Shown here piece by piece: positions 1 through 10,067 of a DNA stretch of 64,000 bases. The stretch lies in NCBI GenBank assembly GCA_004194705.1, contig SADC01000111.1:84167-148166 (forward strand), in the 5' to 3' direction. The notes below the pieces were generated by a model, which did no database searches, had not been told where the DNA came from, and saw nothing but the letters and a program-made list of their open reading frames with translations. Each line of letters opens with the position of its first letter. Within the stretch, counting starts at the first letter, position 1. The DNA comes from Ditylenchus dipsaci. Taxonomy: Eukaryota; Nematoda; Chromadorea; Rhabditida; Anguinidae. The position numbers and the translations under genes were made by a program.

Positions 1-313
1 AGGTAGAGATGGCAGATGGCCTATTTCGGGACGGAAAAAATTAAAAAAAAATTTGGGGCGGGACGCCGGGACGGGACAGTGTCAAAAACACGGCCCGAAT
101 GCGTCGGGTGGGACGGGACGTCCCATCCCGGCTTTTTAGCTTAAATTTTCTAGCGGGACAGGACTAAAAATAAATATTTGTCCGGGACGAACACCGGGAC
201 GGGACAGACTGGAAATTTTTTCCGGGACGGACTCAGGGACGGAATATATGCTTAGAAGCCTTCAAGACGGGACGGGATTACTATCCCGTCCCAAGGCCAT
301 CTCTACTCCTAGG
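1..313. mobile_element. hAT-type short element with GGGACGGGAC subterminal repeats
   Basis: The ends are inverted (TAGAGATGGC at 4-13, GGCCATCTCTA ending at 305) and the interior is filled with repeats of GGGACGGGAC on both strands. The right flank is CTCCTAGG (306-313). The window begins with AGG just before the left end, which equals the last three bases of that flank, so an 8-bp target duplication cut by the window edge is likely. The 8-bp duplication and the end sequence fit the hAT superfamily. No transposase is present. Confidence 0.75.
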
Positions 314-507
314 GCTCCTCACATTTGCATAGCTTGTAATTCTTTATGTAAACAGAAAATTGAAGGATTAAAAAAGAAAAACATTATAAAGCTCAGCTAT
401 TTCGGTAAGATTCGTGGCCAAATAGTCTATGCGCTTGACAAGCACAAAAATTCGGGGTAATTTTTGGTTAGATCTCACCGGCAGACTCCATTTTTTACTT
501 TTTCATT

Positions 508-917
508 TTAGCACTTATTTATGTCCAGACTGCATAGAAAATATTTTTTAACGTGGATTGAAAGTACATTGCCACAAATGCCTTTCAGAAAAAGCCAAGC
601 TTAATTAGGCAAGTACCCCAAAAGTAAACCAACCTCGCGCCAGTCACATACTTTCCCTTTGTGGGTCCTGGGCTGAGGCAAACCCAGTTGTTAAGATCAG
701 TGTCACCCTTGGTTGTTCGACATCCTACTGTGCCGTCACACTCACCGCTATAAAGCAGTGTCTGGAAAAAATTATTTGCAAGCATTACTTTAATTGTTAA
801 AATTCTTACATGGACAAGCTCGCAATTATTGGGATTAGGATTCCGAGGCACCCAAAGATCCTCCACAGCACAAGCCACCAAAAGACCAAACGCTAAGGAC
901 ACAATAGAGCGACGCAT
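508..917 (-). CDS. small secreted cysteine-containing protein (3 exons)
   Basis: Minus-strand model: exon 1 917-810, exon 2 761-652, exon 3 529-508. Introns are 48 and 122 bp, both with GTAAG/GTATGT donors and pyrimidine-rich CAG acceptors, and all phases match. The product has 79 residues. It starts MRRSIVSLAFGLLVACAVED, a good signal peptide with a hydrophobic stretch at about residues 4-17, so it is probably secreted. The mature part has five cysteines: NNC, GEC, VGC, WVC and the C-terminal NKC. It is rich in Gly/Pro/Asn (PRNPNPNN, LSPGPTKG). I do not recognise the family. Without the second splice the frame runs on to a stop at 585, which loses the terminal Cys. A G-rich, quadruplex-like tract lies 250-380 bp upstream of the start. 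No clear AATAAA was found downstream. Confidence 0.6.
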
Positions 918-1480
918 AACTAAAAAAATATTTAAAGAGGCACCTCCACCGCTCTTTAAGTTAAAATGGCGGGGACGGCACAATGTAAGTAACTTTGGCT
1001 CATGGGGGTTAAAAATACAAGATGTTAATAAAAAAACTAGAGAAAACAAAAATCCCATTTGAAAATATGAGTTTTCGTGGCAGGAGCCAGTCGAATAATG
1101 TCGGTACCCTTCCCGCTTTAAAGCTAACGATTTTATCTAAGAAAACAAGACGGGGCGTGATTTTAGAAGTGGGGGAGGAGAAACGGGAGGAGGTGGACAA
1201 TTTTTTTGCAGGGGGGGGGAGCGGGCTTAAGTGTAAGGAAAATTCGGTCCAAAAGCGGGGGGAAGGAGTGTGGGGTAGGAGGGGGGAGGCAGGCCAACCC
1301 TCTTGCACATAAATATGACTATTTTGATAAAGAATAACGATTTGAAAACACTGCACCAGTCTGTCGAACTGCTGTAGCCGGGAATGCTTAAATACTGACT
1401 GTCTGAAACTCTGAACAGTCGAATCTATTTACGCCCATGTAAAGCATTCTTTGCTATCGAAACATTTCTTTCTCTCAGGA
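918..1480. other. upstream region of the small secreted-protein gene with G-rich tract
   Basis: No exon is recognised. From about 1169 to 1296 the + strand is strongly G-rich, with runs of 4-9 G (for example at 1211-1219 and 1281-1287), and the opposite strand is a pyrimidine tract. It could form a G-quadruplex or a nuclease-sensitive promoter element for the minus-strand gene starting at 917. That role is inferred from position only. Confidence 0.35.
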
Positions 1481-1990
1481 GAATATCATTGTGGGTATGG
1501 AATTAGTAATGCAGCATCGCTGGTTGGTAAGGAATGGTTGCACCAATATAGCAAATATTGCTGCCTTCTGGGCGTTGACTCAGAATAAGCAAGATTTTAG
1601 CACTGGAAAATAGATTGTTCATTGGTGATCCCGTAGCTACATTATATGTTTTTCCAGATTCCTCGAATAAACTGAAAAAGTTTGATCAATTATTAGTCTT
1701 TTTGGCCGCAAACATTTATTTAACTAAAAAGGATTAAATATTAATTAATTAACTTTGATGAATTTTGCTAAAAATCAGAGTGTCCAAGTAGATTTTAGTG
1801 TCTATATACATCACGAAGTAGTCATTGCACGTGACAATTGGTTGTCCGACACAAAGAGCTCTATTTGGTTATAATCGATTGCTTGATAGTTTTTAGTCCT
1901 AGATGTCAGTAAACTTGATAAAGAAATAAGTAGAGTGTTCACCTAGTGAGATATAAAACCCTCGACCTAAGGCGATGCGTTTATAAAGTT
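1481..1990 (+). other. AT-rich stretch with one weak exon-like segment (1483-1604)
   Basis: A pyrimidine-rich acceptor (TTTCTCTCAG) is followed by an open frame including MELVMQHRWL, with a GTAAGG donor-like site soon after. It could be an upstream exon of the + strand scaffold gene, but it shows no ankyrin signature and phases cannot be checked against a neighbour. Nothing else is recognisable in this stretch. Confidence 0.12.
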
Positions 1991-2470
1991 TCATCCCCCT
2001 TTAAAAATTTATTTTTTCCAAAAAGATATATCTCAATACTTTGAATTCAAAAATTCATTCGGTAACATTGCTTTTTGAGCTCTTGAGCTGCGCTAGATCA
2101 TATAAAAACATTCAATATTACATGTGATCACTGAAAGTAATGAAAACGCTTGTCATCTTCTCCAAATGACCTCACAGCTGGCCTTTTGTAAAAATAAATT
2201 GTTAAAAGAATGGTTGTAATCCGTAAAATTAGGAAAACTTGGATTTTGGTCATTTTTCAAGCGATTTTTTTTTAAAAGCCATATCTTGACATTCTGATTT
2301 TGGAAAGTCTATTGGTAAGATTAGTTCCGTAGCTCTTGAGCTCCGACTATATAAACAATTGAAATTCAATTGAAAATTCGAAGGTAAAGAAAAAGATGGG
2401 CAACTTACTAAAATGACCTCACAAATGCTTGAAGCGGAACGGTGACTTAAAGAAGATAATGAAGCTAAGT
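1990..2470. repeat. degenerate copy of the palindromic family seen at 3887-4680
   Basis: Shared words on both arms are GCTCTTGAGCTGCGCT, AATGACCTCACA and ATATCTCAA, all of which recur in the cleaner palindrome at 3887-4680. The arms face each other but have diverged and lost clear ends. No coding content was seen. Confidence 0.5.
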
Positions 2471-2618
2471 TATCATAGTATTTAAAAGAGGCGATGTAGA
2501 GATACATAATGGTATCTTGGAATATCAGTATGACATTTATTTGCTGTGTAGAAGAAACATCCAAACTAAGTGCGGGAACTTTCGCCGCAATCGGTATATA
2601 CAAAACGATACCGGTACG

Positions 2619-2876
2619 GTTGGAAAGGGTAGTGCTAAAACGACTGATCGATGAAGTGATGGGTTTCGTTAGCATTTTTCAACAGTTTGTAAAATCTTCC
2701 TTTTTTGCGTTTCAGAAATTTTTTTCGAACTATTTTGTAGATTTTGACTTTCTGCCTACAAAGGTTCAAAAAAAAATTCTGAAACGCGAAAAAGTAAGAT
2801 TTTACAAACTGTTGAAAATGCTAACGAAACCCATCACTTCATCGATCAGTCGTTTTAGCACTACCCTTGCCAACCC
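2619..2876. repeat. foldback (long hairpin) element
   Basis: About 110 bp at the left is repeated inverted at the right: GGAAAGGGTAGTGC near 2620 against GCACTACCCTTGCC near 2860, with CATCGATCAGTCG and AGATTTTACAAACTG in the right arm. Overlapping open frames on the two strands read similar peptides because of the palindrome, so they are not evidence for a gene. Confidence 0.65.
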
Positions 2877-2931
2877 TAGATACCGGAGCTCAAAAAATGA
2901 AGTCCTTAGAAAAACAACTTTCGAAGTCTAT

Positions 2932-3216
2932 TGGGTTAGTCCGTAAATTCGATGATGCTCATAGAAAACTCGCAAGGTTTCTCGATGGGTTTCATAACTT
3001 TTCTATAAAGTTATGAAGCGAAATTTCCTGATCGGTTTAAGAATTTAAATTTAATGAAATTCCTGAAATTACTAAAAAAAATTCTGCTGGTTTTGCAAAT
3101 TAAAATTTTGATTAAGGAACCCATCCGTTAATTTTTAAGTCTTTTATTAGTGAAATTATGATACCCAACCAGAAACCTCGCGAGTTTTTTATAAGTACCT
3201 GCGAACTTATTGATCA
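2932..3216. mobile_element. mariner-like short element
   Basis: The left end TGGGTTAGTCCGTAAATTCG and the right end CTGCGAACTTATTGATCA are degenerate forms of the mariner-type end TTGGGTTGGTCCATAAGTTT seen at 6796. GAAACCTCGCGAG and CTCGCAAGGTTTC form the subterminal inverted pair. It is non-coding. Confidence 0.5.
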
Positions 3217-3613
3217 GTGTAACTCAATGCCAGAACACGTTATGACCGCTTGAAATCGGCATCACTTTTTTCGGTCTTTTTATAATCTTCTATTCTACTC
3301 TTTATTTATTTATTTATTTCTTAAATTTAATTATTATTTTTTAATTTTCATTGAATAGCGTGTTTTAAATTAGCTTATTATTTTACTATTTATATTTTTA
3401 AAGAATCCCAGGTTTTTAGTTTCGCATCGCATGCTGTTTATTTCATATATTATTATTCAAAGTAAGATGCCCACCAAATAAACATGTACTGCATGTACGC
3501 GTAGTGACCTATCCATGATGATATTATCTATCTTACCTAATAAAATTTTTTAGCATATTTTTTTTGTACAGAAGTAGTAGTACAGAATGGATTAATAAGT
3601 AAAGTCGATTACA

Positions 3614-4851
3614 CTAGATGGATTTTGCAGCTTCTGCATTAACCCGCAGGACCACCACAGCAGCAGGAGGCAAACTTCTGAAAATGAGACCAACAACTGC
3701 AGAGAAAGCACTTAAATCTACCTTGTTCACCCATGGCATTGAGACTTAGCTGGACACTTCCCACCGAAAAAATCAATTTCTTAACAAAATTTTAATGCCT
3801 AACAAAGGCATTGAAGTTTGTCCGTGAAATTAGAGAACACTCGTTTCAATTTAGTTCAATGTAGTACTGAAGCAATCAAGACCACTAACTGGTGACCATA
3901 AAGTTCGGAATGGACTTTTGAACTAATTTTAGCAATAAAATTTATTCCCCAAAAATATTCCAAACATATGGTTTTGTAGCCCTTTCCTTCCTCTTTCAAA
4001 TGGCATATTACACTTAGATTGATTATTTCAAATAAGTCACCATTTGGCTCCAAACACCTGTGAGGTCATTTTGAGAAGTTTACCAGCGTTTTCATCACTT
4101 TCAGTTATCAAATTTTTTATTGAATTTTAAGCATAACGGCAACATTTTATCACTATGTTGTAGCGCAGCTCAAGAGCTACAAAACCCTCGTTACAGAATG
4201 ATCTTTTGATATCTGAGTGTTGAGATATGACCTTTTGGAAAAAATTGATTTCTTGAAAAAATGACCAAAAACCAAGTTTTTGCCAATTTTTCGGATTTTG
4301 GTCATTTTTTCAAGAAATCAATTTTTTCCAAAAGGTCATATCTCAACACTCAGATATCAAAAGATCATTCTGTAACGAGGGTTTTGTAGCTCTTGAGCTG
4401 CGCTACAACATAGTGATAAAATGTTGCCGTTATGCTTAAAATTCAATAAAAAATTTGATAACTGAAAGTGATGAAAACGCTGGTAAACTTCTCAAAATGA
4501 CCTCACAGGTGTTTGGAGCCAAATGGTGACTTATTTGAAATAATCAATCTAAGTGTAATATGCCATTTGAAAGAGGAAGGAAAGGGCTACAAAACCATAT
4601 GTTTGGAATATTTTTGGGGAATAAATTTTATTGCTAAAAATTAGTTCAAAAGTCCATTCCGAACTTTATGGTCACCAGTTACTACTACCACCATTTTCTA
4701 GATCTCCAGCCGACACCAGCACAAACTGATCATAAGAAATTTTAGAATTGAAAGGAGGAGGAGAACAAATTAATTGTCTTTTAGCCTGTTCTTGCTGCAG
4801 CAGCAATAAGATCCATCCGTTTCTTTCCAAATCAGTTTGGGGTGAAAACAT
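3614..4851 (-). CDS. weak two-exon candidate gene, intron occupied by a palindromic element
   Basis: Minus-strand model: exon 1 4851-4692 (start MFSPQTDLERNGW, later DQFVLVSAGDLEN) and exon 2 3696-3614 (VVGLIFRSLPPAAVVV, stop at 3614-3616). The intron has a G|GTGGTA donor and a TTTCTCTGCAG acceptor, and phase 1 is kept. The product would be about 80 residues, with a Gln/Lys-rich N-terminal part and a hydrophobic C-terminal part. The intron contains the 794-bp palindrome at 3887-4680. Alternatively, reading through the element-free site ends at a stop in ...CFSTTLN near 3852. On the opposite strand an overlapping ORF starts at 3618 (MDFAASALTRR). No family is recognised, and the open frame is short enough to be chance. 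Confidence 0.27.
3887..4680. mobile_element. near-perfect palindromic transposon, 3-bp target duplication
   Basis: The whole segment is one long palindrome: AACTGGTGACCATAAAG at the left end returns as CTTTATGGTCACCAGTT at the right end, and the arms stay nearly identical to the centre near 4285. It is flanked by ACT on both sides (3884-3886 and 4681-4683). A 3-bp duplication is typical of PIF/Harbinger, but no transposase is present and the assignment is tentative. The arm identity implies recent insertion or recent arm correction. Confidence 0.7.
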
Positions 4852-4979
4852 TTAGTTGTATTGCTAAATTACTTGCATTTCCACAGAAATGCAATCAAGT
4901 TAGTAATATCTTTTCGCTCAAAAATTATTTTCCTTAAATTTTTATTTGAATAGTAGAAGAATAGAATGATAAAAACTGT

Positions 4980-5688
4980 TATGTAGTAAAAAAATTTAAT
5001 TTATTAGTCAATCTGTGGATGTTTTTGCATAATCGGATAGATTTTCGGCCGATCACCGGCTTTATTTTTCCACTGCTAATTAGGCCGGTTTTGGATCAAG
5101 TTTAGTCTAACAAAAGAAATTTTGACCCTAGTATAGAATAACCCCCCCCCCCTCTCAAATTTTCCTTCTAAAAGTTGAGAAAAAACTACTCAAATTTATG
5201 TCCCGGAAAATATGTGTAAACTCTTTTTTAGTCACAACTTTCGTACGCTGGCCTACCCCCAAGCCGACGGGCTAAGCCTAAACTTGTTGTTTGCAAGGGT
5301 AGTTACAGCAATTTCGAAAGGTCGGATTTTTTTGGGGGGGGGGGTGTACTCTATACTAGCGCCAAATTTTCGAAAAGGCATACAGATTTCGGAAAACCAC
5401 TAGCACCTGTTTGTGAGCTTTCAAGTTTAATTCCACCTAGCTGTTATTTCATTTTCAGAATTTTCAGTAATTTTAGTGCTAGGTACAAAATGCTTCGCAG
5501 AATTTCGTCTAGTATCAGTGGTAGGTTAATTTCAGCTTGCAAAACCATCCCTAACCGCAGGTTATTTGCTTTTATAGATTTGTTGAACATGCAGCACCAC
5601 AAGTGTGACAACAGCATACCATCCCACCTTCTGTAATCCATTTCTTTTTTTTTGGCCAACAAAAACACGATAACTTTCATTAATTCAG
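4980..5688. other. gene-free stretch before the first recognised ankyrin exon
   Basis: It contains a poly-C run near 5142 and a poly-G run near 5333 with GTGTACTC next to it, which are remnants of the family ending in GGAGTATACCCCCCC found again at 38.9, 48.9 and 50.1 kb. A 48-codon ORF at 5490 (MLRRISSSISGR) has no recognisable similarity. The exon before 5689 of the ankyrin gene was not identified here. Confidence 0.4.
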
Positions 5689-8600
5689 CGATTACCCTTT
5701 GCACTATGCTGTGCACACCAAGAACTTAGATCTGCTCAACAAGCTGCTTTCTAAGCCTACCGTGTTTATAGACCAAGAAGATGATCAGGGTAATCATGGT
5801 CATTTCCCAATATTTTCTAATTAACTATTGTAGGCAGAACAGCACTACACTGTGCTATGAGTCAAACATGCCACCAAATAGTAGAATGTTTGCTTCAACA
5901 CAGAGCCAATGTTGACTGTGTGGACTACCAAGGTTTGTAGCACAGGGTGATCAAACTTTTTCTCCCACATTTGTTTTGCCCATAACTTTTTAATGAAAAG
6001 CTCAAATTTCGTGTTCAACCACCCATTCGAAAGCTCAAGAACTGCCAATTTGTTAAAAATAAAACCAAGAGCTTTTGGCAATTGGAACGCAAGCTGCAGC
6101 TATTTGTTTTCTTGGCATTCTTTTTGACTTATCATTTTTTAACAACCTCAAGAAAATTTTTCACTCATAAATAGCTGAAACAATAAGCTGAATTTACTTC
6201 ATTGAACATTATGCACAAAAAGGAGATAAACAGTTAACGGAGCGCAAATTTTTTTTTCTAAAAATTGTCAAAATTTTGATATTTTTATTATCCTAACCCA
6301 TTTTTTCAGCGTACTTTTATAATAGAACCAACCATTTAACCCTTGAAAATGGCCCTTCTAACTCAAAGTAACAAATGAATTTTTTTCGAAAATTGATCAT
6401 GGCAGATATGGGTTAAAGGGCATACCAGCGCGTTACACGGGCAATTTCAAATTCGCAAAAGGCGGAGACCAAGTATATTCAAACGAGAATTATTTTTAGA
6501 TACAAATTTGTCACTACATACAAAAAGCAATACACCGTGTTGGAACCGAACTCGACCATGTTCGGACTACATCGGCACGTTACCACTGAACTACACATGT
6601 TATTAGATTAACATTGTGCTTTTCATAACTTATTCTTCTTTAAAGAATGACAAATTTGCATTTAAAAATAATCCTCGTTTGAATATACCTGGTCCCCACC
6701 TTTTGCTAATTTGAAATTGCTCGTGTATGCACTGGTATGCAACGCGCTGGTATCCCCTTTAAAGCAGTTTTAGCTGTTTTTAACGTAAAAAGATATTGGG
6801 TTGGTCCATAAGTTTGCGGTTCTTTATACACTCTTCACAAGCTTTCTGCAGGGGTGTCATAAGTTTTTAATAATACATGAACTAAAAATTGACAGATGGG
6901 GCCGGAACCGAAATTTATTTTGAAACAGAACAAATTTTTTTGAAGGCTTTCGTAATTGAAATCAAAACACGAAAATGCAATTTGGAAACCCACTAAAAGA
7001 ATTTGTTCTAATTTTACGAATAAAATTTTGATTATGAAACTCATTCGTCAATTTCTAATAGCATTATTATGAAAAAAAGAAACCTTGTTAAGGGTGTATA
7101 ACTAACCGCAAACTAATCGACCAATTATTAACAAATTTGCATTCAAAAGTAATTCTCGTTTGAATATGCCTGGTCCCCGCCTTATGCAAATTTGAAATCG
7201 ACCGTGTAACGCGCTGGTATGTTTCTTTAAGGATGCAAATTAAAAAAACGTCAGCAACAGAGGTCTGGCTGAAGGCAAAGTTTTTGTGGAGTCAGCTGTG
7301 TGCGTTGTTTGAAAATTTTTGAGACCCCGAGATGATTAGCACTTGCTAATGTTTTAAAAATTATTTTTTTTCGGTGGAATAATTCCGACGTGCATACTGT
7401 CTAATCTGTTTTTTTAATATTGAAAAAAGTTGAGTGGCAGTCACTCTTGCTTGGACACAGGGCTCTTCTGTCAGCCTGTTACTGCCTAAGCAGCTTGCCA
7501 AAGTCGAATTTTTCGCAATGGTATATTTTCAGGCAGTACAGCAGCTCATCTGGCTGTTAAACAGAGGGACCTTCTTTATTTGAACCTTCTGCTTGAACAC
7601 AACGCTGACTGCCTGATCGGAGACAGATATGGCAAAAGTACCTTGGATCTGGTTTGTGAATATGGCGAGCAGGCTGTTAGTTTATTATTGAATATTCTTG
7701 CAATATTAAGTTCTTTTTTTAGATGTTTGAAATATTAGTTGAGCGTGGTGTTCTATCAAACCTTGTCTACCAGCTCTCCACCAATCAGAATTCTGATAAC
7801 GCTTGCTTTTGTCAGTCATCTGCTCTAGGCTTGGCAGCAAGGAATGGCCACATTACGGTAATTTTCAGTGATGAAGCTCACATAGTCGCGGTCTGAAGCA
7901 TTTTTGTCAGACCATAAACCAGTATTCCTGTTGACCATTAGTATTTGAGACGCATTTTATTTAGTATGAAACCCAATGAATATTAGGTCTTGTATACTTT
8001 TTAGTCTGAGATTAGCGAATCTGCACCAAAGCCATAATGTAATACATTATTTGCTCTGATTGACCGGTCAACAAACTGGATAATCTCATTAGCCGGTGTG
8101 AAAAACTAGGGTTGGTTGATTGGTAATTACCCGGGTAATTACCCTGAAAAATACTTTTCCGGCCTTATTTCTCCGTAATTACTTGGGTAATTACCCGAAA
8201 TCACCTGGGTAATTACCCGGAGAAATACTTTTTCCGGAGAATTACCCAACCCTATGAAAAACCAAAGTTTGAATTTCAAATTTTTCTTGAGACGAAAAAT
8301 ATTTGGTACTACAGGGTGTCGCAAAATTACGCGTGCATTTTTGAAAATTTTTGCGAGGTAGCTCCTTGCCCGGTCGATTTCCGTCTTTCGGGAACCATAC
8401 CCGCGGAAATCTCCACATTTATAGGGTTTAGGAGCATAAACACAATATAATTGCAGATTAACACACAACAAAATTTATTGACATGAAATTACAGCATCAT
8501 AAACAATATTTGATAAAAAAAATTCAAAGAAATTTCAAACAACTTTTAAAAAAGTGCACGCGTAATTTTGCGACACCCTGTATTGCTGTTTACAACCCCA

Positions 8601-10067
8601 CAACAGAAAAAAACATACCTTAGACGCAAAATCCATTAGTCCATTGGTTAGAGATGCGCGCACTCACTTACCTTAGACATAATTCCGAGCAAAACTATTG
8701 ATCAAAATGCATTTAAAGGCCAGCTCCAGTGACCAAAACATGGTAAAACAGGCAAATGGTTGAAATTTTAAAATGGCCAAAACTCAATTTTTTATCGACC
8801 AGAATTCAAAAATAATGTCTTTTTGAACTCCTGAGGTGATTATAGGTCGATATAGGGTGTTTAGGAACACTTAAAAAAAAATTATGGTGGGGGTGTAAAC
8901 AGCAAGAGTACCAAATATTTAAATGGAATTTCACGCATTCGTTTAAATATTTATTGTCTCGAGCGAAACTTGACAATAAGTTACAAACTTAGAGGACCGT
9001 TTTTTAAGAAGATCGAAAGTAGGGTTGTTCGAAATTTTCCAACGTCCGATTCGACGAACATTCGAAGTTTGAAATTTCCAAACGTTCGATTTGAAAATTT
9101 TGGTTATTTTCTCGAATTTAAACTTCAAAACGAGCCCAATTTTATTTTCGATGCCTTTTTAATGATTCTTGTTTTATAAACTGAAAACTCGATAACCGGG
9201 CCATCTAATAATGTTAAGTTTTGTGTATAAAAATTGTAAAATAAATTTTCCGTGACCACTTCGTTGTCAACCTTTGTTTTTTTCGGTATTCAAAAATTTG
9301 TGCATAAAAGATATTGTATCTCAAAAATTACTTTTTTGTGCCTTGCTAAACTTGATGATATATGTAAGCTGATAATCTGCCTTACACGATAATCGAAGCA
9401 GTATTAGTATATGGGTAGAAAACATATGAGAAAACAGCCCTTTTATGTTAGGAATTGGAAAAACTAAAAAAACATTTTAACGTAAAACTTTCGTGCCGCT
9501 TCACAAAGCCTGAATTCCGGCAACTGTTTGACAACTGTTCAGCAGGGCTGATTTGCTCGAAAAACTGCTATCTGAGTTTGTAACTCACGGTCAAGTAAGT
9601 ATTTGAATGAATGCGTAAAATTCTATTTAAATATTTTTTGTCTCGAGAAGAATTTGAAATTTTACAGTGAGTTATGAACTTAAATGGCAGTTTTATGAGC
9701 AGATCAACCACACTGAAGACGATTCCGGTGTCAGAATAAATGATTTCCAACAAGGAACGTTTTCACAGCCTATTTTTTTCAGATATGTGCGGAATTGCTC
9801 GAACACCAATTTCCAATTAATGTGTTCACAGCCCAAGGTTCTGCCCTTCACGAAAGCTGTATCAATGGAGAATGGCAGGTTGTGAGGTTACTGCTCTATG
9901 TGAGTAACTTTCTTGACTCCATTCTAAAATATCGTTTTTTTATTAGAAGGGTATAGACCACACAATAACGGACATTTGTGGACAAACTGCTTTGCACATC
10001 GCTCAGACCTACCTTCTCAGATCTAAATGGAGTGTTGCAGGGGAAGAAGCAGTGTCTTTTTTACAAA
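5689..10067 (+). CDS. ankyrin-repeat exons of the Caskin-like gene
   Basis: Six exons. The repeats are visible as DYPLHYAVHTKN, RTALHCAMSQTC, STAAHLAVKQRD, KSTLDLVCEYGE, SALGLAARNGHIT, SALHESCINGEW and QTALHIAQTYLL. Repeats 4-5 are separated by an insert (QLSTNQNSDNACF), as in Caskins, where a longer loop lies before the repeat carrying the ...AAKNGH motif. Several consensus positions are lost: G-H-x-x-V is rarely complete and the TPLH core is altered in repeats 3 and 5. The protein is therefore divergent but the fold should hold. In this family the region binds partner proteins. Introns are 44 bp up to about 1.9 kb, and the larger ones hold short transposons. Confidence 0.88.

Noticed and set aside
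2250..2946. Long ORFs on both strands with nearly the same sequence (SISRFSTTL...)
   Set aside because: The DNA is a palindrome, so the same peptide appears on both strands. No start context or splice sites.
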